The notes beneath the pieces were generated by a model. That model saw only the letters and a list, made by a program, of their open reading frames with translations, was not told the origin of the DNA and did not search any database. Shown here piece by piece: positions 25,320-34,084 of a DNA stretch of 39,461 bases. Numbering within the stretch: position 1 is the stretch's first letter; the number at the start of each line of letters is the position of its first letter. The position numbers and the translations under genes are program-made. Source of the DNA: JAPKEZ01 sp047638975. Lineage in GTDB: Bacteria > Planctomycetota > UBA1135. The DNA is taken from contig JBLINB010000012.1 in assembly GCA_047638975.1 (NCBI GenBank), positions 1-39,461 on the forward strand, written 5' to 3'.

Positions 25320-25580
25320 TTAGCCTTGGTACTGATCAGAGAAGAACATGCTGTCTCCGAACTGTAAACCTGACGAATAGTCAATTAGCACTAAAGCGCA
25401 AATCAACATCAATCCTGTAACGATGCACAGTACAACCTCAACGGGTGGCCCGGCCTTAATTACCTTGTCTTTCTTGACCTTTGCGGCCTTTTTGCCTTTT
25501 GCAGGTTTTGCAGCTTTACCCGAGCGGCCCTTTTTAGCGCCACCACTAGCTTTTGCTGCTGCTCTTTTACGTGCTGCCAT
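25320..25580 (-). CDS. Small Lys/Ala-rich single-pass membrane protein
   Basis: An 86-residue protein. The first 45 residues are very basic and low-complexity (lysine, alanine and glycine repeats such as AAKPAKGKKAAKVKKDK), like the tails of histone H1-type proteins. Then follow PPVEVVLCIVTGLMLICALVL, a single transmembrane helix (about 47-68), and a short acidic/aromatic end (FGDSMFFSDQYQG). With the positive-inside rule, the basic tail would lie in the cytoplasm, where it could touch DNA, RNA or acidic lipids; this is inference. AGGAG lies 8 nt before the ATG. It follows the coiled-coil gene by 13 bp and ends at a terminator. No known function; I recall similar pairs in planctomycete genomes. 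Confidence 0.75.
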   Translation of the reverse strand: MAARKRAAAKASGGAKKGRSGKAAKPAKGKKAAKVKKDKVIKAGPPVEVVLCIVTGLMLICALVLIDYSSGLQFGDSMFFSDQYQG

Positions 25581-25593
25581 GATAAAACTCCTA

Positions 25594-26445
25594 TTACAGA
25601 CGGGTTACAACGCGATCGCCGGCGGCGATTGGCGCATTAAACATGTCAACTGTAGCAGCTGACTTAGACTCGTTTACGGTGTGGACGAAGATACGACCTT
25701 TGTAAACGGAGCCATTAAACACGTCGTAAGTGAAGCCTGGCTGAACGCTATCGTTTTTGCCAAGATTAATTACCACGTAAGTAGTGCCATCAGCTTGTGC
25801 GACACTAGTAACGATACCTTCCATTGCTGGTTGAGCGCCGATAGAGTTCATGTCGATACCGTACAGAGAAACGACTGTTGCCAGTTGCGCTTCTGCTTGA
25901 TTGGCACGCTCTGATTCACGAGCAAGCTCTAGACTCAAGTCAGAAGCCTGGCCTGTTGCTGAGTTTGCTTCTTCTACTGCACTATTAGCAGTAGAGTTTG
26001 CAGAGTCACGCGAATCGAGTGCTGTATCGCGCTCGTCACGCACGGTCTCGTATTGGCGACGTAGGCCACTTAACTCAGAGTTAAGTTCGCCGTTAGTACC
26101 CTCGAGGTCAGTTAGCTTGCCTTCGATTGACTGCAAGCTTTCAACCAAGTCAGCATTTTTTGCTTGCTGACTAGCCAAATCTTCTGTCAATGCTGTGCGA
26201 TCTGCAGACAGTGAACTGTTGTCGCTATTAAGGCGACCACGCTCGGACTGTGATTGCTGCAGATTAGATGTCATTTCTGAAATCTGGGCATCTTTCTCAG
26301 CTTCGATATCGGCTTTCGCCTGCACTTCTGCTTCGTATTGCATGCGATAACTATCGCTTTTTCCGATTTGGGATGCGGCGGAGCCGACAAATAACCCTGC
26401 TAGCGCAAGGTTGAGAACTACAAAAAACTTTCCGATGGTGCTCAT
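25594..26445 (-). CDS. Membrane-anchored coiled-coil protein with C-terminal beta domain
   Basis: A 283-residue protein of unknown function. It has an N-terminal anchor or signal (about 5-25, FFVVLNLALAGLFVGSAAS) and a long acidic Gln/Ser/Leu-rich coiled coil (about 30-180). The compact C-terminal domain (about 205-283) begins MEGIVTSVAQADGTTYVVIN, continues with GKNDSVQPGFTYDVFNG and YKGRIFVHTV, and ends with IAAGDRVVTRL. That pattern (a repeated G-x-V..., 'isiGs.dGv..G...V', 'GD.V.t.l') is one I associate with planctomycete envelope coiled-coil proteins. It resembles small beta-barrel folds as in MreC periplasmic regions. The small basic membrane protein follows 13 bp later. A role in envelope organisation near the elongasome is plausible but unproven. 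Confidence 0.75.
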   Translation of the reverse strand: MSTIGKFFVVLNLALAGLFVGSAASQIGKSDSYRMQYEAEVQAKADIEAEKDAQISEMTSNLQQSQSERGRLNSDNSSLSADRTALTEDLASQQAKNADLVESLQSIEGKLTDLEGTNGELNSELSGLRRQYETVRDERDTALDSRDSANSTANSAVEEANSATGQASDLSLELARESERANQAEAQLATVVSLYGIDMNSIGAQPAMEGIVTSVAQADGTTYVVINLGKNDSVQPGFTYDVFNGSVYKGRIFVHTVNESKSAATVDMFNAPIAAGDRVVTRL

Positions 26446-26544
26446 CTAATCGTTGGTACTTTATGACAAAGGGATTGCGCAGAAGTGCGCGACTAACAGT
26501 TTAGGTTCGCCAAGCCCAATGGTTGGCAGAATTGATGTAAAAAT

Positions 26545-28146
26545 TTACTCCTTCTTGGAGCAAACGTCAAGAGCTCTTTGGGACAAGATACTCTGAATTA
26601 ACAGAATTAGACAAATTATCGCCCAAATGGGTGCAAGTAGCCACCCGTATTTAACGTAAGCGCTCATGAAATCGGGGTCGACTATAGGAAGTTCAGCTAA
26701 CCAATAATCGCGCGCCAAGATTTCTGGGCCTAGCACCACGCTACCGTCTGCTAATACCACGCAGGTCTGCCCGGTGTTGGTAGCGCGCAGCAGTGCCCGA
26801 CCGGTCTCTACTGCCCTAAGCTTTGATGCAGAAATCATTTGCGTCATTTCTAGCCCATCGTCACCTAGCCAATCTTCATTGGATAATACGGCAAAGGCTG
26901 TAGCTCCAGCAGCAGCTTGTTGTCTAAATGGCTGCTCAAATACGTTCTCCCAGCATACCGCTCCACCGAGTGACGGCATGCCTTTGCGCGGCTTCAATGG
27001 GCCGCGCGCCTCAGGCAAAATGAAATCTGGACGTAATCCAAAATATTGTTGTGCAAAATCGCTACAGAAATCGCTACCTGGAAAATTATTACTGAATGGC
27101 AAGGTCTCGCCAAACGGAACCAGTTTGCTCTTTGAGAAATGCTGCAATAATGACCCGCTTTTATCAAAAAGGATGAAGTCGCTAGAGCGATCGGAGTGTT
27201 CGCCGTCACGCGCTGCATAGTAGAAGTGTGAGCCTGTCAAAAAATAGCTATCTAATGGAGCGTTTTCCATCACATACGCCACCGTTTTACGCTGCAGATA
27301 AGACATTGTGCTTAACAAAACGACCTCATCAGGCTCGCCCGGCCATGGACGGATGATGGTCCCTTGCTGCCCTTCATCTACAGCTGGTAATGGCCACATC
27401 GTTTCTGCCCACAGCATCAAGTCAAATTGTGGATGCTCGCGCATCGCCGCAACACTTAGATCGTATTGAATGCGAAAGAACTCTTCGGCATACATTTGGT
27501 CGTTCTTTTCATGTACACCCACACTAGGCTGGATGACCAAACAGCTTAAGCTAGATGTAGGCGCTGGTGCTGGACTAGTCGTGGCTACCGCCGCCGTTAT
27601 AAGTAGGACACTTAATATGATTGGAGTACTCGGCGACTTGTGCCACCAACTATAGATCGCAGCCGACATGCACACCGCGATGATGACTAAGCCTGATTCT
27701 CCTACCGAACTTGCCAAGGGTAAAAAAGCCGAGTCGGCAAGAGGGAATCCGAATGATGCCCATGGCACCCCGCCCACGGCTAAATAAAACCATTTCATGC
27801 GGACAAACTCGGCAGCCGGCAGTGCGAAACAAGCCGCAGTCGCTGCAGAGTACTTGTTATTCAGTTTGCGGAATAGCCACGCTTCGACAACAAAAGTACT
27901 GCCCATGATGAGCGCCGCAGGAATAGGCGCGATGGGATAGACATTACGTAAAAAACTAAAAGCGAATAACCAAAAGATCACGCCGCATAGATATTCGTAG
28001 CGCCATGCGAGGCGACGGTTGAGCATCGCAATGCGCAGGAAGATTGCCGGCACGATCAACCATGGCAACTCAAAATCGAACCATCCTGGTAATGAAAAAG
28101 CGCGTAATAGTGCTACACCGCCAATGAGTAATAAGATGGATTTCAT
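26545..28146 (-). CDS. lnt: Apolipoprotein N-acyltransferase
   Basis: A 533-residue inner-membrane enzyme that adds the third acyl chain to lipoproteins. The N-terminal half has about seven hydrophobic helices; the C-terminal half is a nitrilase-like domain. The catalytic triad is present: Glu248 (WAETMWP), Lys341 (SKLVPFGE) and Cys398 (GGAVCWENVF), corresponding to E267, K335 and C387 in E. coli. TNTGQTCVVLADG near the end is also typical. The gene directly abuts the moeA stop codon (TAA-ATG) and is about 100 bp ahead of the coiled-coil gene. Its presence matches the lipoproteins seen elsewhere in the window and a Gram-negative envelope. Confidence 0.95.
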   Translation of the reverse strand: MKSILLLIGGVALLRAFSLPGWFDFELPWLIVPAIFLRIAMLNRRLAWRYEYLCGVIFWLFAFSFLRNVYPIAPIPAALIMGSTFVVEAWLFRKLNNKYSAATAACFALPAAEFVRMKWFYLAVGGVPWASFGFPLADSAFLPLASSVGESGLVIIAVCMSAAIYSWWHKSPSTPIILSVLLITAAVATTSPAPAPTSSLSCLVIQPSVGVHEKNDQMYAEEFFRIQYDLSVAAMREHPQFDLMLWAETMWPLPAVDEGQQGTIIRPWPGEPDEVVLLSTMSYLQRKTVAYVMENAPLDSYFLTGSHFYYAARDGEHSDRSSDFILFDKSGSLLQHFSKSKLVPFGETLPFSNNFPGSDFCSDFAQQYFGLRPDFILPEARGPLKPRKGMPSLGGAVCWENVFEQPFRQQAAAGATAFAVLSNEDWLGDDGLEMTQMISASKLRAVETGRALLRATNTGQTCVVLADGSVVLGPEILARDYWLAELPIVDPDFMSAYVKYGWLLAPIWAIICLILLIQSILSQRALDVCSKKE

Positions 28147-29382
28147 TTAAACAGGGAGCGTCATGATTGGCTGTCCGGCTTCGATTACAGCATTCGGCGG
28201 CACTAAGGCCAAAACTTGCGTCGTAGCCAAACTACGCCAATCTGCTGAGCCAGAACTTGGGGTCGCTACTACGCGCGAATCGGGAGCAAATTGTGCGACC
28301 ACAAAGTCGTGGCGTGCTTTCGATTTGAACTGCGCGCCGGCAACGGACATTTGCGGAGTACAGCGCCGTTGAAAGTCGCCGCTAAAAGCATCTATGATTG
28401 GCCTCACGAACAGAATCGCTCCGACATAGGACGACACCGGGTTACCGGGCAGCCCGACGACTAATGTTTGCTGACGGTAGCCAACATAAATAGGTTTACC
28501 AGGACGTATGGCTATTTTATGAAACAGACGCTCGACCGATAAGTCTTGGAATACCTGCGGCAAGTAATCTTTATCACCCATGCTCACCCCACCTATAGTG
28601 ATAACTACGTCGGCAAGTTGCGTGGCGGTATCAACAGCGGTCTCCAAGGCCTGCGGATTATCGGCGACATGCACGCTCGAAACCACTTCGGCGCCAAAGT
28701 CCTTTAATTGCTGCTGCAGCATCAAGCGATTCGAGTCGCGAGTTTGATGCGCTAGAACTTTGCCAGCATAGGCCACGATTTCGTCGCCAGTACTGACGAT
28801 TGCAACGCGTGGTTGGCAATAGACGTCAACCTCCGATACTCCGCAACTAGCAATCGTCGCCATTTCTCCGGCGCTAATCGTTTGACCAGCCGCCAATGCT
28901 AACGCCCCAGCATGCGCCAGCGCACCAATAGCTCGGATATTCGATTTGTGCGGCAGGCCATCAATAGTTAATTGATCGCCATTGACTTGACAATGCTCGA
29001 CCATAACCACGGCCTCGGCATTGATCGGCACCGAAGCCCCGGTCATTACTTTTACAGCTTGACCCGCTTCAAGATGAACCTGCCCCGCGTCGCCGGCATA
29101 GTTTGTCGCAATAATCTGGCGGCAAGTGATACTGTCATCTATGAGCACAGCAAAACCGTCCATTGCCGAGCGTGCCACAGGCGGCTCGTCGCGGTCTAGA
29201 AAGATGCTGTTTGCGAGAATCCGTCGCGCAGCATTTTCGAGAGCTATTTTCTCGTTGCGTGGACTTATCTGTTGGCAATGAGTCGCTAACACCTTAAGCG
29301 CTTCCGCGTAGGTGAGAGTCACTGAGTTAGATTGACAACAAGAGTCCATTTCATGGGTGGCATAATCGCCGGTTACGTTCAT
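28147..29382 (-). CDS. moeA: Molybdopterin molybdenumtransferase MoeA
   Basis: A MoeA-type protein of about 411 residues, which inserts molybdate into adenylylated molybdopterin to make the molybdenum cofactor. Motifs: DEPPVARSAMDGFAV, VMTGASVPINAEAVVMVE, RVAIVSTGDEIV, RDSNRLMLQQQL, TIGGVSMGDKDYL and VVGLPGNPVSSYV. The frame stays open up to 29457, overlapping the adaptor gene on the other strand. The ATG at 29382 (MNVTGDYATHEMD) or the one at 29349 (MDSCCQSNS) fit better; I chose 29382. No Shine-Dalgarno is clear at either. It is the first gene before lnt with no gap. No other molybdenum cofactor gene is in the window. Confidence 0.92.
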   Translation of the reverse strand: MNVTGDYATHEMDSCCQSNSVTLTYAEALKVLATHCQQISPRNEKIALENAARRILANSIFLDRDEPPVARSAMDGFAVLIDDSITCRQIIATNYAGDAGQVHLEAGQAVKVMTGASVPINAEAVVMVEHCQVNGDQLTIDGLPHKSNIRAIGALAHAGALALAAGQTISAGEMATIASCGVSEVDVYCQPRVAIVSTGDEIVAYAGKVLAHQTRDSNRLMLQQQLKDFGAEVVSSVHVADNPQALETAVDTATQLADVVITIGGVSMGDKDYLPQVFQDLSVERLFHKIAIRPGKPIYVGYRQQTLVVGLPGNPVSSYVGAILFVRPIIDAFSGDFQRRCTPQMSVAGAQFKSKARHDFVVAQFAPDSRVVATPSSGSADWRSLATTQVLALVPPNAVIEAGQPIMTLPV

Positions 29383-29405
29383 AATATCAGTGCCAATTAA
29401 TTGAC

Positions 29406-30542
29406 ATGCGCTTCTCTTTCCCAAAAACTTGTTTATTGCTGCTCGCTTGTGCAGCATGCTCCCGCCAAGAATCTAGCGACGACGCTACTGATTCTTCTAC
29501 CGATTCAAGTGACAGCTATGCAGTCACAGAAGAAAAAACGGAGAAGCCCAAGCTGGTGCGCACTTTAGTTGTTGCCAGTGGCACTGCTACGAATGTCTTA
29601 GAGATTACAGCGAATGTCCAGTCGCTCGACATGGTTGACGTGATGCCAGAGAAAGCCGAGCCCGTAGTAGCCATTTTAGTCGAAGAAGGCGACAGCGTCA
29701 TTGTTGGCCAAGTCTTGGCGAAACTACGCGACGCTCAGTCACAACTAGCTGTTCAAGAAGCCCAAGTTAAGGTCGCCGAAGCGCGAATATCTCTTAACCA
29801 GGCTCAACGCGAGTACGACCGAGATCAACGCTTGGTCGGCGATAGCAAAACAGCTTCGGTGCTAAGTGAGCGCGACCTCGAAACGCGCTTGCAAACATAC
29901 GAAACTGCGAAGACCTCTTTGCAGGCTGCACAGCTGGCGTTAGCGACTGCCGAACTCAGTTTGCAACGATGCGATATTGTGTCACCTATCAATGGCACCG
30001 TAACTATCCGTGATATCTCTATCGGCGACATGGCTAGTGTCGGCACACGCGTTTTTCAAGTCATCGACTTATCTGCGCCACGCGTCATCATGAATCGCCC
30101 ACAACGCGAGTTAAGTTCGCTACGCATTGGTCAAACGCTTACCGCAACCTCCGAGGCTTTGCCCGGTCTCAGCATTACTGGCATGATTGAACGTATTTCT
30201 CCGGCAGTCGACCTAAACACGGGCACCATTAAGATCACCGCTAAACTAAAGTCAGAGGCTCAGTTGCCAAATGGCATTTTAGTACGCGTCGACCTCATGC
30301 TCGACGTTCATCATGATGCGACCATGCTTGACAAGCGATCTTTGATTAATGAAGGCACCCGTAGCTATGCCTATGTCATTCGTGACGACCGCGCCTATAA
30401 GGTCGAAGTCTTTCAAGGCTTCAGCGAAGAGTTAACAGTAGAAATTGATGAACGCACTGCAATCGCAAAAGGCGATCACGTTGTAATAGTTGGTGCCGAC
30501 CGACTTAAAGACGGCGACCTCATCTCGATCGTTAGCGAATAA
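29406..30542 (+). CDS. RND efflux periplasmic adaptor (membrane fusion protein), probable lipoprotein
   Basis: A 378-residue member of the HlyD/AcrA adaptor family that links an inner-membrane RND pump to an outer-membrane channel. It begins MRFSFPKTCLLLLACAACSR; the Cys after LLA or CAA is a plausible lipid-attachment site. A Ser/Asp/Thr-rich tether follows (about 20-48). Domain order: beta-barrel start, lipoyl half (VDVMPEKAEPVVAILVEEGD), a coiled-coil hairpin (about 110-185, with VKVAEARISLNQAQREYD), second lipoyl half (LQRCDIVSPINGTVTIRDI), then the beta-barrel and membrane-proximal domains. Its stop overlaps the next ATG by 1 bp (TAATG), so it is made with the two pumps. No outer-membrane TolC-like gene is in the window. 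Confidence 0.92.
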   Translation: MRFSFPKTCLLLLACAACSRQESSDDATDSSTDSSDSYAVTEEKTEKPKLVRTLVVASGTATNVLEITANVQSLDMVDVMPEKAEPVVAILVEEGDSVIVGQVLAKLRDAQSQLAVQEAQVKVAEARISLNQAQREYDRDQRLVGDSKTASVLSERDLETRLQTYETAKTSLQAAQLALATAELSLQRCDIVSPINGTVTIRDISIGDMASVGTRVFQVIDLSAPRVIMNRPQRELSSLRIGQTLTATSEALPGLSITGMIERISPAVDLNTGTIKITAKLKSEAQLPNGILVRVDLMLDVHHDATMLDKRSLINEGTRSYAYVIRDDRAYKVEVFQGFSEELTVEIDERTAIAKGDHVVIVGADRLKDGDLISIVSE

Positions 30543-33500
30543 TGTCTAAGCCATCTTCTACAAGTGGCGGTTTGCTGGCATTAGGTGTGTTGCGCCCAGT
30601 TGGGGTCGGCATGATTGTGGCAGCGGCTATCGTCTTTGGTTTTATTTCTCTTGGCAAATTGCCCGTTGATTTATTGCCGCCTATTAATTACCCATCGGTC
30701 ACCATACGTACTTCTTATCCAGGCGCAGCGCCAAACGATATTGAAGAGCGTGTTACCGAGCGACTCGAAGACGTACTGGCTACTGTAAGTGATCTCGTAA
30801 ATATCCATTCTTCATCGCGCGCCGAAGTCTCTGAGATTTACATGGAATTCGCATGGGATACTGAGCTGGCTATGGTTGTACAAGACGTACGCGAGCGCCT
30901 CGATCGAGTGTTCTTGCCAGCGGGCGTTGAAAAGCCGTTAATTCTGCGCTATGACCCAAGTCTAGACCCAGTATTACGTTTAGCCCTGTCTGGTGGTGGC
31001 GACTTAGTACGTCTGCGCGATATTGCCGAATCAGAAATAGAGCGGCAATTAGAAGGCCTCGCCGGCGTAGCGGCTGTGCGCGTAAAAGGTGGTCTTGAAG
31101 ACGAAGTGCAGGTTTTGATAAATCCGCAGCTACTGGCTAATTATAAAATTACAGCTGAATCCATTCAGCAGCGCTTATTGCAAGAGAACTTAAATGTCCC
31201 CGGAGGAAAGCTCGAAGAAGGCACAATCGAATACGTGGTGCGGACGCTTAATCAGTTCCAAACATTAAGCGATCTCGAAAATCTGCCTATAACCACACGC
31301 GGCACCACCATCATCAAACTCGGAGATGTCGCGCGCATCGTAAGAGGCAGCAAAGACCGTGACATGATTTTGCGCTCTGGCGGCAAAGAAGCCGTAGAGA
31401 TCGCGATCTATCGCGAGGCCGGCTCAAACATTTCAGCCGTCGCCAATATTGTGCGTGACAAATTGTTTGGCTACGAGAGAAACCGTAAAAGGGTGCCAGG
31501 CATCTCCGAAGATTTAGAAGAAGATTTATCTTTAGTAGTACTTAGCGACCAATCCATGTTCATTGAATCAGCAATTAACGAAGTCAAGTCCGCTGCGATG
31601 TTTGGTGGTATTTTTGCGATTCTAGTGTGTTTCTTATTCCTGCAACGTTTTGCGACTACTTTTATAATCGGGCTGTCTGTGCCCATCTCTATCATTGCTA
31701 CTTTTGGTGCAATGTACAGCGCTGGCGTTTCGCTAAACATCATGTCACTTGGCGGTTTAGCCTTGGGCATTGGTATGTTGGTCGACAACTCGATTGTGGT
31801 GCTCGAATCTATTACGCGCTGTCGCGAAGAAGGAGACTCTCCGCAACAAGCGGCTATTCGCGGAGTGCGTGAAGTAGGCAGTGCGGTAACAGCGTCAACC
31901 TTTACGACTATCGCGGTGTTCGCACCGATTATTTTTATAGAGGGTATCGCCGGACAGACCTTCGGCGATCAAGCACTCACCGTGGTTGCTTCGTTGCTTA
32001 TCTCGCTAGCGATTGCTTTGTTCTTTATCCCTGGGTTAGCCGCACGCGTTAATATTTCTGACATCGACAATCAAAGTATAAAACAGCGTTTGAGCACTAT
32101 GGTCGACAACCTGTTGCCATTTATGCGTCGTGGCAGCATACATCGCAATTTGGGTTTTCCGAGCAGTAAACTGTTCATTGCTATTGCCATCTTTACCGGC
32201 GCATTTTCAGCTTACGTACTTGGCATTTATGTGCCAGGACTCGATGATCAATGGATCAAGCCCGGCGTAGAATTGGCCAAAGAAACAAAATGGAATCCCG
32301 TCCCCGTTGAGATGCAGAAGCGCATTGCCGTGGCGCGTTTTGTAGGTTTGATTTTATTTATGCCTTTTACCTGGTTAAGTATCCTGCCAATAACCACGTT
32401 CGTATTCCGTTTACTGTTCGATATTTTCGGGATATTGACATTCGTGTTAAAACTAATCGGCGGCGGATTACTCGAAGCGGTGCGCTTAGTCCTGTACTTG
32501 CCATCCAAAGCGTTCCACTATACTTTTAAGGTGTGTGAAGTCGTTTACCCACTAGTTTTAAAGCGCGCAATCAAACGCCCAGCACTGATTTTGATGTTCG
32601 CGTTGTTTGTTTCCATTTACAGCTTTTCAATAACGCAACACATGGGCCGCGAGCTATTACCCGAAGTGATGCAAGGCGAATTGAATGTCGAACTGTATTA
32701 CCCTGCGGGCAACACCCTCAACGAAACAGATCGTCTGAGTACTGTGCTTGAAGGCAAGATAGCTGCACTTGACGGAGTTCAAGAAACTGCAATGACTGCA
32801 GGCACCGACCGCGAAACAGTCTCCAACGAAGAATCTGGTCCGCATACCGCGCAACTAAGTATTCGACTCGATACGACGCGCGCAGACCCACACGCCTTAG
32901 AGGCTTTAGTGGCAACACAAGTGCGGGGCATTCTTGAAAACGAGCCGGCATTGGCGCGCTATAACCTGCGTCGTCCAACTGTACTGGCGCTCAATGCTCC
33001 ACTAGAGATCGAAATCGTCGGTCAAAATCTTGACGACATCACGCTTGCGGCAAACCAACTGCAAGAGTTGTTATCCGATGTTCCGGGGCTCGATGATTTG
33101 CGCTCGTCACTGCGACGCGGCAACCCTGAATTACGCATCACTCTTGATCGCGACAAATTAGCGCGGCATAACTTAACTGCAGCACAAATCTCAAAGAGTT
33201 TACGCATGGCGGTTGAAGGAGAGACAGCCTCTACATTCCCTGGTCGTGATGAGCGTGTTGACATTCGCATACGTGCTGACCAAATGTCGTTGAACCGCAT
33301 TGAACAGCTTAAGAATATTCCGATTAATCCAGAAGCCGATCGTCCTTTGCCGCTTAGTGCTGTGGCATCCTTTAGCTTAGCCGATGGCCCGTCTGACATT
33401 CGCCACATACGCTCACGCCGTGCAGCTGTATTAAGTGCCTCGATTAGTGGCGCAAGCTTAAGTGATGTGCGTGATGCTGTGCAAGTCAAGATAGACGACA

Positions 33501-34084
33501 TGCCGCAACTAGCAGGTATTCGTTTTAATGTTGCCGGTCAAACGAACGAGATGGAAGAAGCTTTAGCATCCTTGTCGTTTGCATTAGCCTTAGCGATTTT
33601 CTTGGTGTACGCTGTAATGGCGGCGCAATTTGAATCCTTATTGCAACCCTTGCTCATTCTGTGCACCGTTCCGATGGCGGGCGCTGGCGCTATTTGGGTG
33701 ATGGCAGCGACCAACACACCGATTTCAGTTATTGCCCTACTCGGTGCCGTAATTTTAGCGGGTATTGTTGTAAATAATGCCATCGTATTAGTCGATCGTA
33801 TCAACCAAAACGTTAAAAGCGGCCTCGAGTTGACTACCGCAATTATTGAAGCCGGAACTGCGCGCTTGCGCCCTATCTTAATGACCACCATTACTACAGT
33901 GCTTGGCATGCTACCCATGACAGGATGGATACCGATACTCGGTGGTGCTGAAGGTGCAGAGTTGCGCACACCCATGGCATTAGTCGTTATGTCCGGCTTA
34001 ATCAGTGCTACTATTCTTACGCTAATCGTTATCCCATGTGGATACGCAATCATGGCACGCTGGAGTAAAAAACATGTCCGTTGA
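30542..34084 (+). CDS. RND efflux transporter, enlarged (HAE1-like)
   Basis: A 1180-residue inner-membrane proton-driven exporter. AcrB has 1049. The family layout is clear: TM1 (GVGMIVAAAIVFGFISLG) then KLPVDLLPPINYPSVTIRTS, porter domain, the TM4 segment GIGMLVDNSIVVLES and the TM10 segment GIVVNNAIVLVDRINQ. The excess of about 130 residues lies between TM6 and TM7 (residues about 500-665), where normal members have a short cytoplasmic helix. This segment holds about three hydrophobic stretches (LFIAIAIFTGAFSAYVLGIY, FVGLILFMPFTWLSILPITT, and one around FDIFGILTFVLKLIGGGLL) plus basic linkers. It may add membrane or re-entrant helices. Substrate unknown. It is followed by a second, different RND gene, overlapping by 11 bp. 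Confidence 0.93.
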   Translation: MSKPSSTSGGLLALGVLRPVGVGMIVAAAIVFGFISLGKLPVDLLPPINYPSVTIRTSYPGAAPNDIEERVTERLEDVLATVSDLVNIHSSSRAEVSEIYMEFAWDTELAMVVQDVRERLDRVFLPAGVEKPLILRYDPSLDPVLRLALSGGGDLVRLRDIAESEIERQLEGLAGVAAVRVKGGLEDEVQVLINPQLLANYKITAESIQQRLLQENLNVPGGKLEEGTIEYVVRTLNQFQTLSDLENLPITTRGTTIIKLGDVARIVRGSKDRDMILRSGGKEAVEIAIYREAGSNISAVANIVRDKLFGYERNRKRVPGISEDLEEDLSLVVLSDQSMFIESAINEVKSAAMFGGIFAILVCFLFLQRFATTFIIGLSVPISIIATFGAMYSAGVSLNIMSLGGLALGIGMLVDNSIVVLESITRCREEGDSPQQAAIRGVREVGSAVTASTFTTIAVFAPIIFIEGIAGQTFGDQALTVVASLLISLAIALFFIPGLAARVNISDIDNQSIKQRLSTMVDNLLPFMRRGSIHRNLGFPSSKLFIAIAIFTGAFSAYVLGIYVPGLDDQWIKPGVELAKETKWNPVPVEMQKRIAVARFVGLILFMPFTWLSILPITTFVFRLLFDIFGILTFVLKLIGGGLLEAVRLVLYLPSKAFHYTFKVCEVVYPLVLKRAIKRPALILMFALFVSIYSFSITQHMGRELLPEVMQGELNVELYYPAGNTLNETDRLSTVLEGKIAALDGVQETAMTAGTDRETVSNEESGPHTAQLSIRLDTTRADPHALEALVATQVRGILENEPALARYNLRRPTVLALNAPLEIEIVGQNLDDITLAANQLQELLSDVPGLDDLRSSLRRGNPELRITLDRDKLARHNLTAAQISKSLRMAVEGETASTFPGRDERVDIRIRADQMSLNRIEQLKNIPINPEADRPLPLSAVASFSLADGPSDIRHIRSRRAAVLSASISGASLSDVRDAVQVKIDDMPQLAGIRFNVAGQTNEMEEALASLSFALALAIFLVYAVMAAQFESLLQPLLILCTVPMAGAGAIWVMAATNTPISVIALLGAVILAGIVVNNAIVLVDRINQNVKSGLELTTAIIEAGTARLRPILMTTITTVLGMLPMTGWIPILGGAEGAELRTPMALVVMSGLISATILTLIVIPCGYAIMARWSKKHVR

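Noticed and set aside
29383..29457. N-terminal extension of MoeA up to 29457
   Set aside because: It would overlap the signal peptide of the divergent adaptor gene and adds residues not resembling MoeA; a later ATG fits better.
31750..31810. Asn in place of the second Asp of the RND TM4 proton-relay pair (VDN rather than VDD), as a sign of inactive pumps
   Set aside because: VDN at TM4 paired with VNN at TM10 is common among functional RND exporters, and both pumps here show it.
33538..34053. Minus-strand open frame opposite the first RND gene
   Set aside because: The plus-strand frame contains conserved RND motifs over the same bases; the minus frame has none.
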